DNA of 64,000 nucleotides from Chamaecrista fasciculata (GCA_003254925.1 QANZ01032556.1:67297-131296), one strand, 5' to 3'. Counted from the stretch's first letter, positions 38,983 through 50,257 are shown. Made by a program: numbers and translations. The notes: generated from the sequence alone by a model not told the origin.

Positions 38983-40626
38983 ATGGCTAGTACTAAATTA
39001 CTAGTGTTCTTCCTAGGAGTGGTGCTTCTTACCACTTCATTGAGTGCTAGTAACGTTCATGAGTCATTTCCTCAACACAAACCATCAAAGCCAATTGATA
39101 AGCCTCCACAAGAGAAGCCATTTCCTAGCCAAAAACCGCCCCCAAAAAATATTTCTCCACATGACCCAAATCATCCTGGCCATAGGTTGCAAGAAGAGAA
39201 GCCATTACCACAACCCAAGCCATTTCCAGAACACAAATCCCCAAAACCAATCGAAAAACCTCCCAAGAGCCAAGGTGAGAAGCCCCCACCAATGAACAAG
39301 CCCCCTCATGATCCCAATCACCCAAGACATCGTCTACAAGAAGAGAAGCCATTGTTAAAACCACAGCCAAAGGGTGAGAAGCCACCTCCAAAAAACATAC
39401 CTCCCCATGACCCTCATCACCCAGGACATCGCCTACAAGAGGAAGAGTCATTGCCAAAACCAAAACCAATTGGTGAGAAGCCTCCCCCAAAGAATAAGCC
39501 CCCACATGATCCTAATCACCCAGGGCATCGTCTGCAAGAAGAAAAGCCATTGCCAAAACCTAAACCAGTTGGTGAGAAGCAACCTCCAAAAAATCAACCT
39601 CCACATGACCCTAACCACCCAGGACACCGTCTTCAAGAAGAAAAACCATTGCCAAAACCCCAACCAAAGGGTGAGAAGCCACCTCCAAAAAACATACCTC
39701 CCCATGACCCTCATCACCCAGGACATCGTCTACAAGAGGAAGAGTCATTGCCAAAACCGAAACCAATTGGTGAGAAGCCTCCCCCAAAGAATAAGCCCCC
39801 ACATGATCCTAATCATCCAGGGCATCGTCTGCAAGAAGAAAAGCCATTGCCAAAACCTAAACCAGTTGGTGAGAAGCCACCTCCAAAAAATCAACCTCCA
39901 CATGACCCTAACCACCCAGGACACCGTCTTGAAGAAGAAAAGCCATTGCCAAAACCTAAACCAGTTGGTGAGAAGCCACCTCCAAAAAATCAACCTCCAC
40001 ATGACCCTAACCACCCAGGACACCGTCTTCAAGAAGAAAAACCATTGCCAAAACCCCAACCAAAGGGTGAGAAGCCACCTCCAAAAAACTTACCTCCCCA
40101 TGACCCTCATCACCCAGGACATCGTCTACAAGAAGAAGAGTCGTTGCCAAAACCAAAACCAATTGGTGAGAAGCCTCCTCCAAAGAATGAGCCCCCACAT
40201 GATCCTAATCACCCAGGGCATCGTCTTCAAGAAGAAAAGCCATTGCCAAAACCTAAACCAGTTGGTGATAAGCCACCTCCAAAAAATCAACCTCCACATG
40301 ACCCTAACCACCCAGGACACCGTCTTCAAGAAGAAAAGCCATTGCCAAAACCTAAACCAGTTAATGAGAAGCCACCTCCAAAAAATCAACCTCCACATAA
40401 CCCTAACCACCCAGGACATCGTCTACAAGAAGAAAAGTCATTGCCAAAACCGCAACCAAAGGGTGAGAAGCCGCCTCCAAAAAACAAGCCTCCTCATGAT
40501 CCTAATTATCCCGGACATCGCTTGCAAGAAAATACTGAAGAGACAGAAAAGTTTTCAAGAAAGCTGAAACCTGGGAACAAGCCGAGATTACCAGAGAAGC
40601 CTCCCCACAAACCTCCAACCAATTAA
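38983..40626 (+). CDS. Secreted His/Pro/Lys-rich protein of fourteen 33-aa repeats
   Basis: An intronless gene, 547 aa. Residues 1-23 are a clear signal peptide (MASTKLLVFFLGVVLLTTSL...). The mature protein is almost wholly repeat: fourteen copies of a 33-residue unit (99 bp) with core PPHDPNHPGHRLQEEKPLPK followed by PKPVGEKPPPKNQ. Each unit has three His and about ten Pro. No cysteine is evident and tyrosine is nearly absent, so it is unlike tyrosine-crosslinked extensins. Units fall into types by linker (PQPKGEK, PKPIGEK, PKPVGEK), giving a higher-order A-B-C pattern. The C-terminus is basic (PGNKPRLPEKPPHKPPTN). It belongs loosely with proline-rich cell-wall proteins such as legume ENOD2-type repetitive proteins. 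Metal binding by the histidines or peptide release are only guesses. Frames on the opposite strand are repeat artefacts. Confidence 0.9.
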   Translation: MASTKLLVFFLGVVLLTTSLSASNVHESFPQHKPSKPIDKPPQEKPFPSQKPPPKNISPHDPNHPGHRLQEEKPLPQPKPFPEHKSPKPIEKPPKSQGEKPPPMNKPPHDPNHPRHRLQEEKPLLKPQPKGEKPPPKNIPPHDPHHPGHRLQEEESLPKPKPIGEKPPPKNKPPHDPNHPGHRLQEEKPLPKPKPVGEKQPPKNQPPHDPNHPGHRLQEEKPLPKPQPKGEKPPPKNIPPHDPHHPGHRLQEEESLPKPKPIGEKPPPKNKPPHDPNHPGHRLQEEKPLPKPKPVGEKPPPKNQPPHDPNHPGHRLEEEKPLPKPKPVGEKPPPKNQPPHDPNHPGHRLQEEKPLPKPQPKGEKPPPKNLPPHDPHHPGHRLQEEESLPKPKPIGEKPPPKNEPPHDPNHPGHRLQEEKPLPKPKPVGDKPPPKNQPPHDPNHPGHRLQEEKPLPKPKPVNEKPPPKNQPPHNPNHPGHRLQEEKSLPKPQPKGEKPPPKNKPPHDPNYPGHRLQENTEETEKFSRKLKPGNKPRLPEKPPHKPPTN

Positions 40627-41172
40627 GTATTTCACGATAACTATTATTACGTATGAGTTTATTATAAGAATAATGGTTGGTTGTGTTCATGATGCATACA
40701 CTAGTTCACTATATATATGTATTCATGCTTTTGACTACTTACGCCATAGATGTTCTATATCACCCGTATGAGGACAGATCGATGCACTTATGATTGTTGC
40801 TTTTATGTCTCATGTTCAATAATAATCTATCATATTTTTATCTTTGTCCTTATATATATATATATATATATTACATATCTCTCTTCTTAAAGTTGACAAA
40901 CTCGACCATTTATATATCATATATATTAATATATTACACCAGGAAAAAAATTATATGTACATCAATAATTAAAAGTGATTCATCAAAGAGAAGTTATTAT
41001 GAAACAATTGAGTTTAATATTAGAAAGCTATTATCATTAATTATGATACAACAGTTATCGGGTTACACTAAACTTCTTAGCACCAACATCTATTCCATCT
41101 AGAAAAATGGTTTTTGGATGTACCAACCCAAGGCCACATGCTCTATTGTCAAATTTACATTTTGTTTTTTGG

Positions 41173-42435
41173 TAGGGGTGCGCAAATGGGACCGCCAACC
41201 CGCGAGTCCGTAGAAACCGACCCAACCCGCAATCGCGGGCTGGGTTGGTTCGGGCTCGCGGGTTGGTTTGGTTCAAAAAAATTGAGCCCGCAGTTATGCG
41301 GGTTGAGCTACGGGTTTAAGGATTTAAAACCCAACCCAACCCGTAAGCCCGCATATATATATAATATATTTTATTTCTATATAATATATATGAATTCATC
41401 CTAGCCACACATTGTATTTCAAAATAAAATCTCAGCCATAGATTCTTCACCCACTCACTTTAATCCACCTACCCTAATTTTTGCAATTCACCTTCACTAA
41501 TAAATAATAATGAATCACTAGCCTCTTCAGCCGCTAACTCATCCTTCCTCTTCTCCTCTTCAAAATTCAAACATCAAACCCTAGCTAGTCGATCCTTTCC
41601 TCTTCTCATATCTGTCCACAAAATCGTCATGCCGTCATTCCATTCCTCTTCTCTCCAAAAAATCATCGTCGCCCGTTGTTCCCGTCGTTCCTTTTCTCTT
41701 CTATCTCGGCGTCGTTAGTTATGAAGTTATGAAGTCTGAAGCCTAAAATATAAAGCTTGAAGGTATATGATTCTCATTCTGCTCTTGATTTCGTTTTTGT
41801 GTTACATCTTCTTCGGTTCTTCTTGATTTCTTCTTCTTTAATTTGTTTCCTTCTTCGTGTTACCTCTTCATTACTAGTGTTAAATGATTCTCTTCTTCGT
41901 GTTACATTTTCAGTCTTCATTCTGCTCTGGATGTCTGATTTTAATAAATCAATAATTAATTAAACATGTTGTTCCTTACTATTTTGTTTCGAAAATTACT
42001 AATGTTGGTTGTATTTTAATTTTAAGGATCTCTCATGAAGGAGCTTAAGTTTCAAAGGTTCAATAAGATTAAAGGATGACCAAGCTACTGATCTAGAATT
42101 AGAGATGTGTATATTGGGCTAATTTTGGATGTATTAACCTTTAATCTTTTTAGTTGTATCTAAGTTTTTTAATAAAAAAAATTGACATTATGTGCAGAAT
42201 TTCTTTTATGCATAATAATATTAGTGTATTCAGAATTCTAGTAAATGCATCATTTTCTTTTAAAAAAAAAGAGACAGCCCGTGGGTTGACCCAACCCGCA
42301 GGCCCACGGGTTGGGTTGGTTCGGGCTGAAATGTAAAAATTTCAAAACTCGACCCAACCCAATCCGCAGATTGTTGTGTGGGTTAGGCTGGAAAAATCCC
42401 TCAGCCCGCCCCAACTCAACCCGTGCTCACCCTTG
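41173..42435. mobile_element. Non-autonomous hAT-type transposon, 1263 bp
   Basis: The left end TAGGGGTGCGCA and the right end, read in reverse, CAAGGGTGAGCA are the short TIRs of hAT elements. The 8-bp flanks TTTTTTGG (41165-41172) and GTTTTTGG (42436-42443) match 7 of 8. Both subterminal regions are packed with inverted copies of 'cccaacccgc' and 'gcgggttggttcgggc', as hAT transposase-binding regions often are. The interior (about 41430-41760) looks like a promoter/leader (CT-rich, 'aaaccctagc'), suggesting an internal-deletion derivative that kept the 5' part of a gene. No transposase frame is present. Confidence 0.8.
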
Positions 42436-43196
42436 GTTTTTGGAACCCATCACATTTGCATATTGAATAAAGATATTGACAGATTGAAGCCCACTTAAGT
42501 GAGTCCAACGCCTTTTCACCCCATGATGGCATGATCTCAAATTTTAATATTCTAAAAAAATATAATTAGACATTACTATATAGGGTAAAAATATATCAAT
42601 GAATCAATGATGTTATTGCAAATCCTTATTATTAACCTCACTTCCAATTAAAAAAAATATAATTAGACATTACTATGAAACACTAATGATGATTGATGGC
42701 TACAGAAATTGATGTGAAGCTTTATGAAATATTATTGTTGGAATCGGATACTGAAACCCGTCGAATTAGCCAGTAATTTGATTTGATTTGAATTTGAGAT
42801 GGGAAGAGTGCCTTCAGTAATTGGAAGAGACAATTTTTGTTTTATAAGTTTAATTATAAGTTGTAAAGATAGTATATAATTTATTTATAATTTTTTTCAA
42901 GGGTTTGGTAAAAAATAACTCTAGTAAACATTAAATTCTGAAAAATTGGTCTCAAACCTAATTTTGAGCTCGATTTGATTTCATTCGTTGACGATCCCAA
43001 CTGGGAAAAAATGATTCGTAAGAGTAACCCGTATTTTCAAACTCGTCGTGTTCAAACTTGAAACAAGGGATAAATGACGAACTTTGCTAGTTTAATTATG
43101 AAACGAGTGACTCATTTTCGAGATTTGATTTGACCTCGTTTGTTGATGGCTCAAACTAGATAGAGAAAGTTCTCGTCAAAAGTAATAAGTAGCTCT

Positions 43197-43250
43197 GCGG
43201 AGGATTAGTTATTGGCCTGTCGGGCTAGGGATACCTTGAGCAACCAAAAA
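43197..43250 (+). mobile_element. 5'-truncated SINE tail with about 17-bp TSD
   Basis: GCGGAGGATTAGTTATTGGC and CTGTCGGGCTAGGGATACC match the 3' part of the SINE at 17318-17541, and it ends in an A run. It is flanked by AAGTAATAAGTAGCTCT (43180-43196) and AAGTAATAAGTAACTCT (about 43250-43266), one mismatch in 17. It sits inside a degenerate foldback-element copy. Confidence 0.75.
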
Positions 43251-43715
43251 AGTAATAAGTAACTCTAACTCATCATATTCAAACTTGATACAATAGAGAT
43301 ACTACTATATTCAGTAGTTTGGTTTTTGGCAAGAAAAAAAATATTTAGTCATCTACTTCAATAAATAAATTTGACAACTAAAAAGGAAACAAAATAGTCA
43401 ATGAGATTTGCCTCATTTAGTCATCTTCCGCTGATGACAACTGCATGGCTTGAGTTCGATTACGGATGATGCCTCATCTGGTGGGTTATTTGTAAGTAAG
43501 TGCTCATTGAGTCTCGAGGCCTGCCTTGACCTGAGGCGTCATCTCCTCACCTAAATTTTTTGTGTGCTCACATAATTAATTAATTTTGAAAATTTTAAAA
43601 CATTTAAAACCAATATAAATTTACGACCAATTTGAGCATTCTACCTAGAAACTTTTACAAAGAGGTTTAGCGAAGCACTTCTTTCCCACCAATTACTTGA
43701 AGCATTGGAGGGTTT

Positions 43716-43967
43716 TTGCATATGATACAAAACGCTGAAGTTCCTTATACCATATCGTCGAATCCCTTACACTGCTTCCTCACTCTCATACATTTGTTTG
43801 TATACAGTTTATGGAAGAAGCTTGACGCTCCACCATCTTCAATCTCCTTCTTCGGCTCTTTTACCGGCGATTTCAGGGATCACTTGGTGGCTGCTGCCGA
43901 TGAAATTCCCGACGTCGCCGCCGTCTTATCGAATGGCATAAAGGTCCAGAGAGTCCCACCATTATAA
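43716..43967 (+). promoter_or_regulatory. 83-codon upstream ORF directly before the PPR gene
   Basis: The ATG at 43716 opens 83 codons ending at TAA 43965-43967, only five bases before the PPR start. The second half (KLDAPPSSISFFGSFTGDF, then RDHLVAAADEIPDVAAVL) has normal protein composition. I do not recognise it. It may be a uORF damping PPR translation, an exon remnant, or chance. Confidence 0.3.
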
Positions 43968-43972
43968 CCTAA

Positions 43973-46663
43973 ATGATGCTCACGTTTCCTCGCAGAACCC
44001 TCGTTAACGCTTTTCTCGCGAGGAGACATTTCTGTGCATCTTCCTCGTTCGATCCATTCGGTGACGATGATGACGATTCCGAGGCTCCTTTTGTATCAAC
44101 TCTTTCGGAGATAGTTCGAGGGAAACAAAGTTGGAAACTGGCCTTCAATGACTCCTTCATTTCAAGCAATTTGAGGCCTCATCATGTCGAAAAGGTCTTG
44201 ATACGGACCCTGGATGATTCCAAGTTGGCTTTGAGGTTCTTTAATTTCTTGGGTCTGCACAAAAATTTCAACCACTCGCATGCCTCGTTTTCTATTCTGG
44301 TTCAAGCTCTGGTGCAGGCGAGGCTGTTCTGGCCCGCGACTTCGCTGTTGCAGACGCTCTTCCTTCGCGGATTGGACCCGAACGAGGTTTTTGCAACTTT
44401 TTTGGATTCTTACAGGAAATGTAAATTTTCCTCCAGTTTGGGTTTTGATTTGTTGGTTCAAAATTATCTGCAAAATAGAAAATTCTTTGATGCTGTGGCG
44501 ATTGTAAAGCTCATGATAATGAACGGCTTGTTGCCTGAAGCTAGGACATTGAATGCCCTTTTAAATGGGCTTTTGAGAATTAGACAATTTATAACTGTCG
44601 GGGAATTGTTTAATGAGTGTGTAAATGCTGGTGTTCAACCTAATGCCTATACTTGCACTGCCGTAGTCCGGAGTTTTTGTGAATTGCGAGATTTTGTTCG
44701 AGCTAAGGAAAAGGTTCAGTGGATGGAATCAAATAAGTTTGATCTTAGTATTGTAACTTATAATGTATTGATTCACGGTCTATGCAAGAGTGAACGGGTT
44801 TGGGAAGCTTTTGATGTTAAAAGATCATTGAGTGAAAAAGGTCTAAAACCGGATGTTGTTACATACTGTACACTAATCCTTGGTTTGTGTCGGGTGCGAG
44901 AATTTGAGGCTGGGGTGCAGCTTATGAATGACATGATTGAATCTGGTTTTGTTCCAAGTGAAGCAGCTATATCAGGTATAGTGGAGGGACTACGAAAGCA
45001 AGGGAAGATTGACACTGCTTATAATTTAGTAATGGAGGTAGGAAGACTTGGTCCGGTGCCGAATTTGTTTGTGTATAATTCACTAATCAATTCTGTTTGT
45101 ACAGATGGAGATTTAAATAGGGCAGAATCACTTTATAATAATATGTGGTCGAAGAACTTGCATCCGAATGATATTACATATTCTATTCTGATTGATTCCT
45201 TTTGCCGAACTGGGAGGTTGGATGTTGCCCTTTCTTATTTTGATAGAATGATAGAAGCTGGTACAACAGTAACAGTATACCCCTACAATGCCTTGATAAA
45301 TGGCCAATGCAAGTATGGGAATTTGGATGCTGCTGGGTCACTTTTTGCTGATATGATCAATAAAGGGCTAGAGCCAACTGCCACAACCTTTACATCATTG
45401 ATTAGTGGATACTGTGACGGACAACAACTAGAAAAAGCGTTTAAACTATATAATGAGATGATTGAGAAAGGAGTTGCTCCAAATGTTTTCACATTTACTG
45501 CACTTATTTCTGGGCTCTGTAAGGCAGGCAAGATGACTGAAGCAAGCAAACTTTTTGTTGAAATGGTGGAAAGAAAAATTATGCCAAATGAGGTGACATA
45601 TAATGTCATGATTGAAGGACGTTGTAGTGAAGGTAACGTTGATAAGGCCTTCAAATTGCTAGAAGACATGCTTCAAAAGGGCCTTGTGCCAGACACATAT
45701 ACTTACAGACCCCTTATTAGTGGCCTATGTTCTGCTGGTAGGGTTTCTGAAGCCAAAGATTTTATAGATAGTCTCCACAATAAGGACCTTAAGTTAAATG
45801 AGATGTGCTATAGTGCTCTTCTATATGGTTATTGCCGAGAAGGAAGACTGATGGAAGCATTGAGTGCTTCTCAGGAAATGGTGCAGAGAGGAATCAACAT
45901 GGATATAGTTTGCTATGCTGTACTTGTTGATGGTTCTCTTAAGCAGCAAGACACTAACACATTATTTGGTCTCTTAAAAGAAATGCACGAACAAGGACTG
46001 AGGCCTGATAGCGTAATATATACAAGTATGATTGATTCATACAGCAAAGCAGGATCTTTTGAGAAAGCTTTTCAATGTTGGAAATTGATGATTACTGAGG
46101 AATGCTTTCCGAATGTTGTGACTTATACTGCTTTGATTAATGGCTTATGCAAGTCAGGGGAAATAGAAAGAGCAGGACTTATTTTTAAAAAGATGGTGGG
46201 TGAAAATGTCCTTCCAAATTCAATTACATATGGCTCTTTTCTTGACCATCTTACAAAGGAGGGAAACATGAAGGAAGCTGTGGCTCTTCATAATGCTATG
46301 ATTAAGGGGCTACTAGTTAACACTGTAACTTATAATATTCTTATCCGTGGCTTCTGTAAATTGGGTAAATTTCTAGAAGCCACCAAGCTGCTTTTTGAAA
46401 TGTTGGAAAATGGTGTTTTCCCGGACTGTATTACCTATTCAACATTTATTTATGAGTATTGCAGAAGGGGCAATATAGGAGAAGCAGTTAACTTGTGGGA
46501 TACCATGTTAAACAAAGGTCTAAAGCCTGATATGCTGGCATATAACTTTATAATATATGGTTGTTGTGTTAATGGAGATCTCAACAAGGCACTTGAATTG
46601 CGTGATGATATGATAATGAGAGGGATGAAGCCTAGTCAGGTTATATGGAATGGATGTGCTTGA
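43973..46663 (+). CDS. Long P-class PPR protein, At5g59900-like, probably mitochondrial
   Basis: An intronless gene, 896 aa, close to the roughly 900 aa of Arabidopsis At5g59900 as I remember it. The N-terminus is a basic presequence (PRRTLVNAFLARRHFCASSS), then an acidic stretch (DPFGDDDDDSEAPF) and the motif RGKQSWKLAF common at the start of these PPRs. From about residue 100 to the end run over twenty 35-residue PPR motifs with typical cores (TYNVLIHGLCK, TFTALISGLCK, TYTALINGLCK, TYNILIRGFCK). There is no editing domain, so it is a P-class RNA-binding factor for organelle transcripts. It starts with two adjacent ATG codons (43973, 43976); the first was taken. It ends at TGA 46661-46663. 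The frame is intact and the gene looks functional. Confidence 0.93.
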   Translation: MMLTFPRRTLVNAFLARRHFCASSSFDPFGDDDDDSEAPFVSTLSEIVRGKQSWKLAFNDSFISSNLRPHHVEKVLIRTLDDSKLALRFFNFLGLHKNFNHSHASFSILVQALVQARLFWPATSLLQTLFLRGLDPNEVFATFLDSYRKCKFSSSLGFDLLVQNYLQNRKFFDAVAIVKLMIMNGLLPEARTLNALLNGLLRIRQFITVGELFNECVNAGVQPNAYTCTAVVRSFCELRDFVRAKEKVQWMESNKFDLSIVTYNVLIHGLCKSERVWEAFDVKRSLSEKGLKPDVVTYCTLILGLCRVREFEAGVQLMNDMIESGFVPSEAAISGIVEGLRKQGKIDTAYNLVMEVGRLGPVPNLFVYNSLINSVCTDGDLNRAESLYNNMWSKNLHPNDITYSILIDSFCRTGRLDVALSYFDRMIEAGTTVTVYPYNALINGQCKYGNLDAAGSLFADMINKGLEPTATTFTSLISGYCDGQQLEKAFKLYNEMIEKGVAPNVFTFTALISGLCKAGKMTEASKLFVEMVERKIMPNEVTYNVMIEGRCSEGNVDKAFKLLEDMLQKGLVPDTYTYRPLISGLCSAGRVSEAKDFIDSLHNKDLKLNEMCYSALLYGYCREGRLMEALSASQEMVQRGINMDIVCYAVLVDGSLKQQDTNTLFGLLKEMHEQGLRPDSVIYTSMIDSYSKAGSFEKAFQCWKLMITEECFPNVVTYTALINGLCKSGEIERAGLIFKKMVGENVLPNSITYGSFLDHLTKEGNMKEAVALHNAMIKGLLVNTVTYNILIRGFCKLGKFLEATKLLFEMLENGVFPDCITYSTFIYEYCRRGNIGEAVNLWDTMLNKGLKPDMLAYNFIIYGCCVNGDLNKALELRDDMIMRGMKPSQVIWNGCA

Positions 46664-49600
46664 AGGGCTCTTATTTTCTGAAATGGTGGTTGCTGCTTGA
46701 AGATATTTCCAGCCAGGAATTGCAGATGTGCAGGCTTCAGTAACCGCTGAGGCATCAGATACTCAGAGCATGAGAAAAGGTTGTCATTTCCAACCGTGGA
46801 ACATTTACTCATTTTTGTTTTTTTTTTAAAAAAAAACACCCTTTGTCTATCATGTATCAATTGCAATTAGTTCTTTCATCTCATGTTTGTGAATTACAGA
46901 TAAAGGATACAGGCACATTGAGTTGACATGCCAAACTTCAGAATTCATAGGATTTGACTTACACTATAAAACACCTTGGACTTCTCTTTTTATTTTTTTC
47001 AAAAATTCTACAGAATAAAAGAATTTCATGATCTGATCAAGATGGATTTTGTGTCTCTTTCCATCATTGTTTTAGCTCTATAATCCCTTTTCTTAAATTT
47101 AGTTAGCTGTGTTCCTGTTTATAGCATGCGTTTGAGCTCAATTTTTCATACAGAGCTATCAGTTGAACATGCTTCTCTCTTTGCTTCTGCTATCTCATTG
47201 ATACCTGTTTGTGTCGTTTTCCTGACCATCTTGTAACAATTATGTTCTGGCATGTGAAATTTTCTGTGGCTGCTTCCCCACCTTTCTATCTTTTTATTTT
47301 TTTTTATTTTTTTGTATCCCTTTTTGTACCGTGCAGGGATCAATTTTAAGGTCATAATAGCAGGTCTGAAGCTTTACACATGGGGAATTGTTGGCCTGCC
47401 AAGTATGTAACAAGTCCTATAAGTTAATATTTCTTATTATGTCACTTGTGCAAGATAAACTTATTATAATTTTAACCTACAACCATGATCTTCGGAACAA
47501 TTTCTGTATGTATCTGATGGTCCACCTTAGTTTTTATATTGGTGATGCTATTGCAATATGTTTGAGAATTACCATGGTCATAGGTATTTGTAGTGTACCA
47601 TGGTTCATGTCATGTTGTGTAGTGCAGCATAATGGCATCTTGTGCTACACCTTGTCTGTGGTGTTGCTGATTTCAAAAAGCATGTGATTTCAAATATTTA
47701 AAAAAAAAAAATTTTTTGCTTTCTCTTCTTTCTTTGCTCCTCCATCTCCCGCTCATTTCTGCCTTCTCTGATTTTCCTTAGCACTATAATTTGTAATTTA
47801 TGTAATTTATATTTCAGTTACTATATTTACATAATATCGAAGTATTTTCTGATTTCTTGTCTCTTACAATAGAACTTTATATTATATATTTGGAATAGGC
47901 TTTTTGGTTTCCTTTGATGAGAATTGGGTTTGTCCAGCTAATTTTGCTGCTTTTCTAGCTATCAAGTTTATGGCCTTCAGGTTCATGAAGCACAAGGACC
48001 ATTAGCTCTTCTGCATTTTGTAGCCTTTGCTAGTCTCTGGTGTCTGGTTGAAACAGAATACTTGAGTGTTCAATCAACAGTTCCTTCGATTGATTACTTT
48101 ACACCTTGTGGTTTATGTGAATCTTTACAAGGATTGGATGGCTTTTTCGAGTTAGAGTATGTGTTGCTTTTACTTTTGAGGAGGATCTATTGTCCTTTCT
48201 TTGTTTCTTTGTATATTGTTCTCTTCAAAGAAGGTGTCCCTCATAGACTACTACTTTTTTAGTTTATGTTCAATGCTATTGTTCTAATATTTTGCGTTTA
48301 AAAAATGCAGTTAGTACGTGCGAGACCATTGTCGTGGGCACAAAGATTGAAAACAGAACATGAGCTGTGAAGGATGTTCATGATAATTCTATATTTTTCT
48401 GTCAACATTGCATGCAGCAGTGGGCTAACATTTGATGATGATTTTGCTGTGGGATAGAGATGCAATCTGTTAACCCTCAAATACAGTGTCACATCCTCAA
48501 TCTTGCAACTCAAATCCTGTTCTTTAATCCGCCAAGTTAATGTTTTGAGGTATTGTCCATTGTGTTTTAATACTTGCTGAGAAATTTGCAAGTTTTTTTT
48601 TATAGCAGTTTATGTCACAGAGAAGGCTTTCAAAGATGTCGACCATTAGTGCCATCACAATACTGGCTTTTGAAGGGAAAGTACAAACAAGTTAAAAATT
48701 GCGGTCGATGTTAGATGACGAAAATGTGACCAGCTGTCAGAAGTGGTTAAGCTTACCATGTTTGAGGCTGCCTGAGTTACAAGTTGTGTGTATTTTAAAT
48801 CTTTAAAAAGAAAATTAAATTTCTGTCTTCAAAACTTTGTATGTTACAGGCAGAAGAACATAAGATCTTCGCTTTGAAGAATGGTGTTGAGAGATCTGTC
48901 AGATTGAAACTGGGAGAATTGAGATTTTAACATTATCTTAACTAGCTTAGAGCTTAAATTTGTTTAGGATTTGACAATTATCATCTATAATTATTTTCAA
49001 GGTTTCTTTTGCAAGTCCATGTGAGCAAGTCTTCTTACTGTTTCAATCTATCTAGTTATTTTGGTGCATTCAAATCAATCCAAATTGACTTTAATAGTTT
49101 TGAATTGCATCAATATATCGATTTACATAAAAAAAAATAGGGGAGAAATTGAAAAAACTTTAAAAAAGAAAAAAAGAATTAGTGAAGCTATTACAATCAG
49201 ATGGTTGCTCTTCCTTTACTATACTATACTATACTAGGAAAACCATTCACTTTACTCCCTTCATCCTTCTATTCATCATGGCTAGGCTAGCAAACAGATA
49301 CAATGCCTATATTACAAAAAGGCTTCCAGACAAGCAGTGGGAATTAGTCAAGCTATTCTCATGAGAATGAAGCCATGAAGTACACGCATATTCTAACCCC
49401 TGCTTTGACAGAGGAAAGCAAATAAATAAATTACGGTACACTACATAGCCAATGAAAAAACAACTTAATATTTGCAGGCCGAAGATGTTAAATTAAGCAG
49501 AATTTTCACAGAAACTAGGATTTTTTGGAAGTATACTCTTACATATACAATAACAGAAACTTAATTTTCAAGTGCCTATAAGTAATTTGAAATGTTAAAT

Positions 49601-50257
49601 TAAACATAATACAAGTGTTTGGCACATGTCATCTACATGAACTACTCTATTTTTTAAGTGTTTGTACTATTTTACTAAGTACAACAAAAGAAATTGTTGT
49701 GTAGTTCAAAAAAAAAAGGTGCTGGTTCAAATTGAGGGGTTGACAGTTATACAAGCTCTGGAGAACAGGATCAAGAGAAGCTATATTGAAAATTATACAT
49801 ATTGAGAACCATGTCATAAGATAGTGACTTCAGAGTGTCAAATCCTAATTGAGAGAAGCAAAAGAGTTTGAGACACCAAACCATTTCAAGTAAAAAAAAA
49901 CCATAGCTAGCTATCCCACAATTTCAGATAAATAGATAGTTGATTGTTTGCAACAAGGACCAATATGAAAAGAACCAATTTAAAGTGTTATTTACAAACT
50001 AGGAAATCTAGATGCTAACATTGGTGGCATGACAAAATTAAAAGTATACATAATTCAAAGAGCAGCGTAGCAAATCTCATCTTGTCTAATGGGATGTGTC
50101 AGATATAACTGTGTTTCACAGTTTACAAACAAAGAAACTAGTGCTAGAGAGATCACGAAACATGTAGCATCAACGTAGAAGAAGCAACTTAGAAATAAAA
50201 ACGAAAAGATGTTCCCATTACCATGTGATCATGAAGTGTATACTACCCCAGGGGCAA
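46664..50257. other. Intergenic region 3' of the long PPR gene
   Basis: The first 2 kb (to about 48950) is less AT-rich and more transcript-like than typical intergenic DNA here, possibly a long or spliced 3' UTR. No coding frame with family character is seen. The rest is AT-rich and includes the 3' UTR side of the minus-strand FHA-like gene. Confidence 0.5.

Larger units (their letters stand above)
40627..43972. other. Intergenic region with a hAT element and nested repeat copies
   Basis: The 3' UTR of the repeat protein is followed by a TA run (about 40853-40870), then a hAT-type element (41173-42435), plain AT-rich DNA, a degenerate copy of the 18459-type element core (about 42940-43330) broken by a retroposon (43197-43250), another short repeat (about 43420-43550, B-box-like GAGTTCGATTAC), and the leader of the second PPR gene with an 83-codon upstream frame. 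Confidence 0.65.

Noticed and set aside
39125-40567. Long open frames overlapping the His/Pro-rich gene, on the opposite strand and in another plus-strand frame
   Set aside because: They arise because the 99-bp repeat is a multiple of three, so any stop-free frame in one unit is stop-free in all. The signal peptide, TATA box and start fit only the plus-strand frame at 38983.
43420-43550. A second complete SINE before the long PPR gene
   Set aside because: There is a B-box-like GAGTTCGATTAC, but no convincing A box, tail or target duplication.
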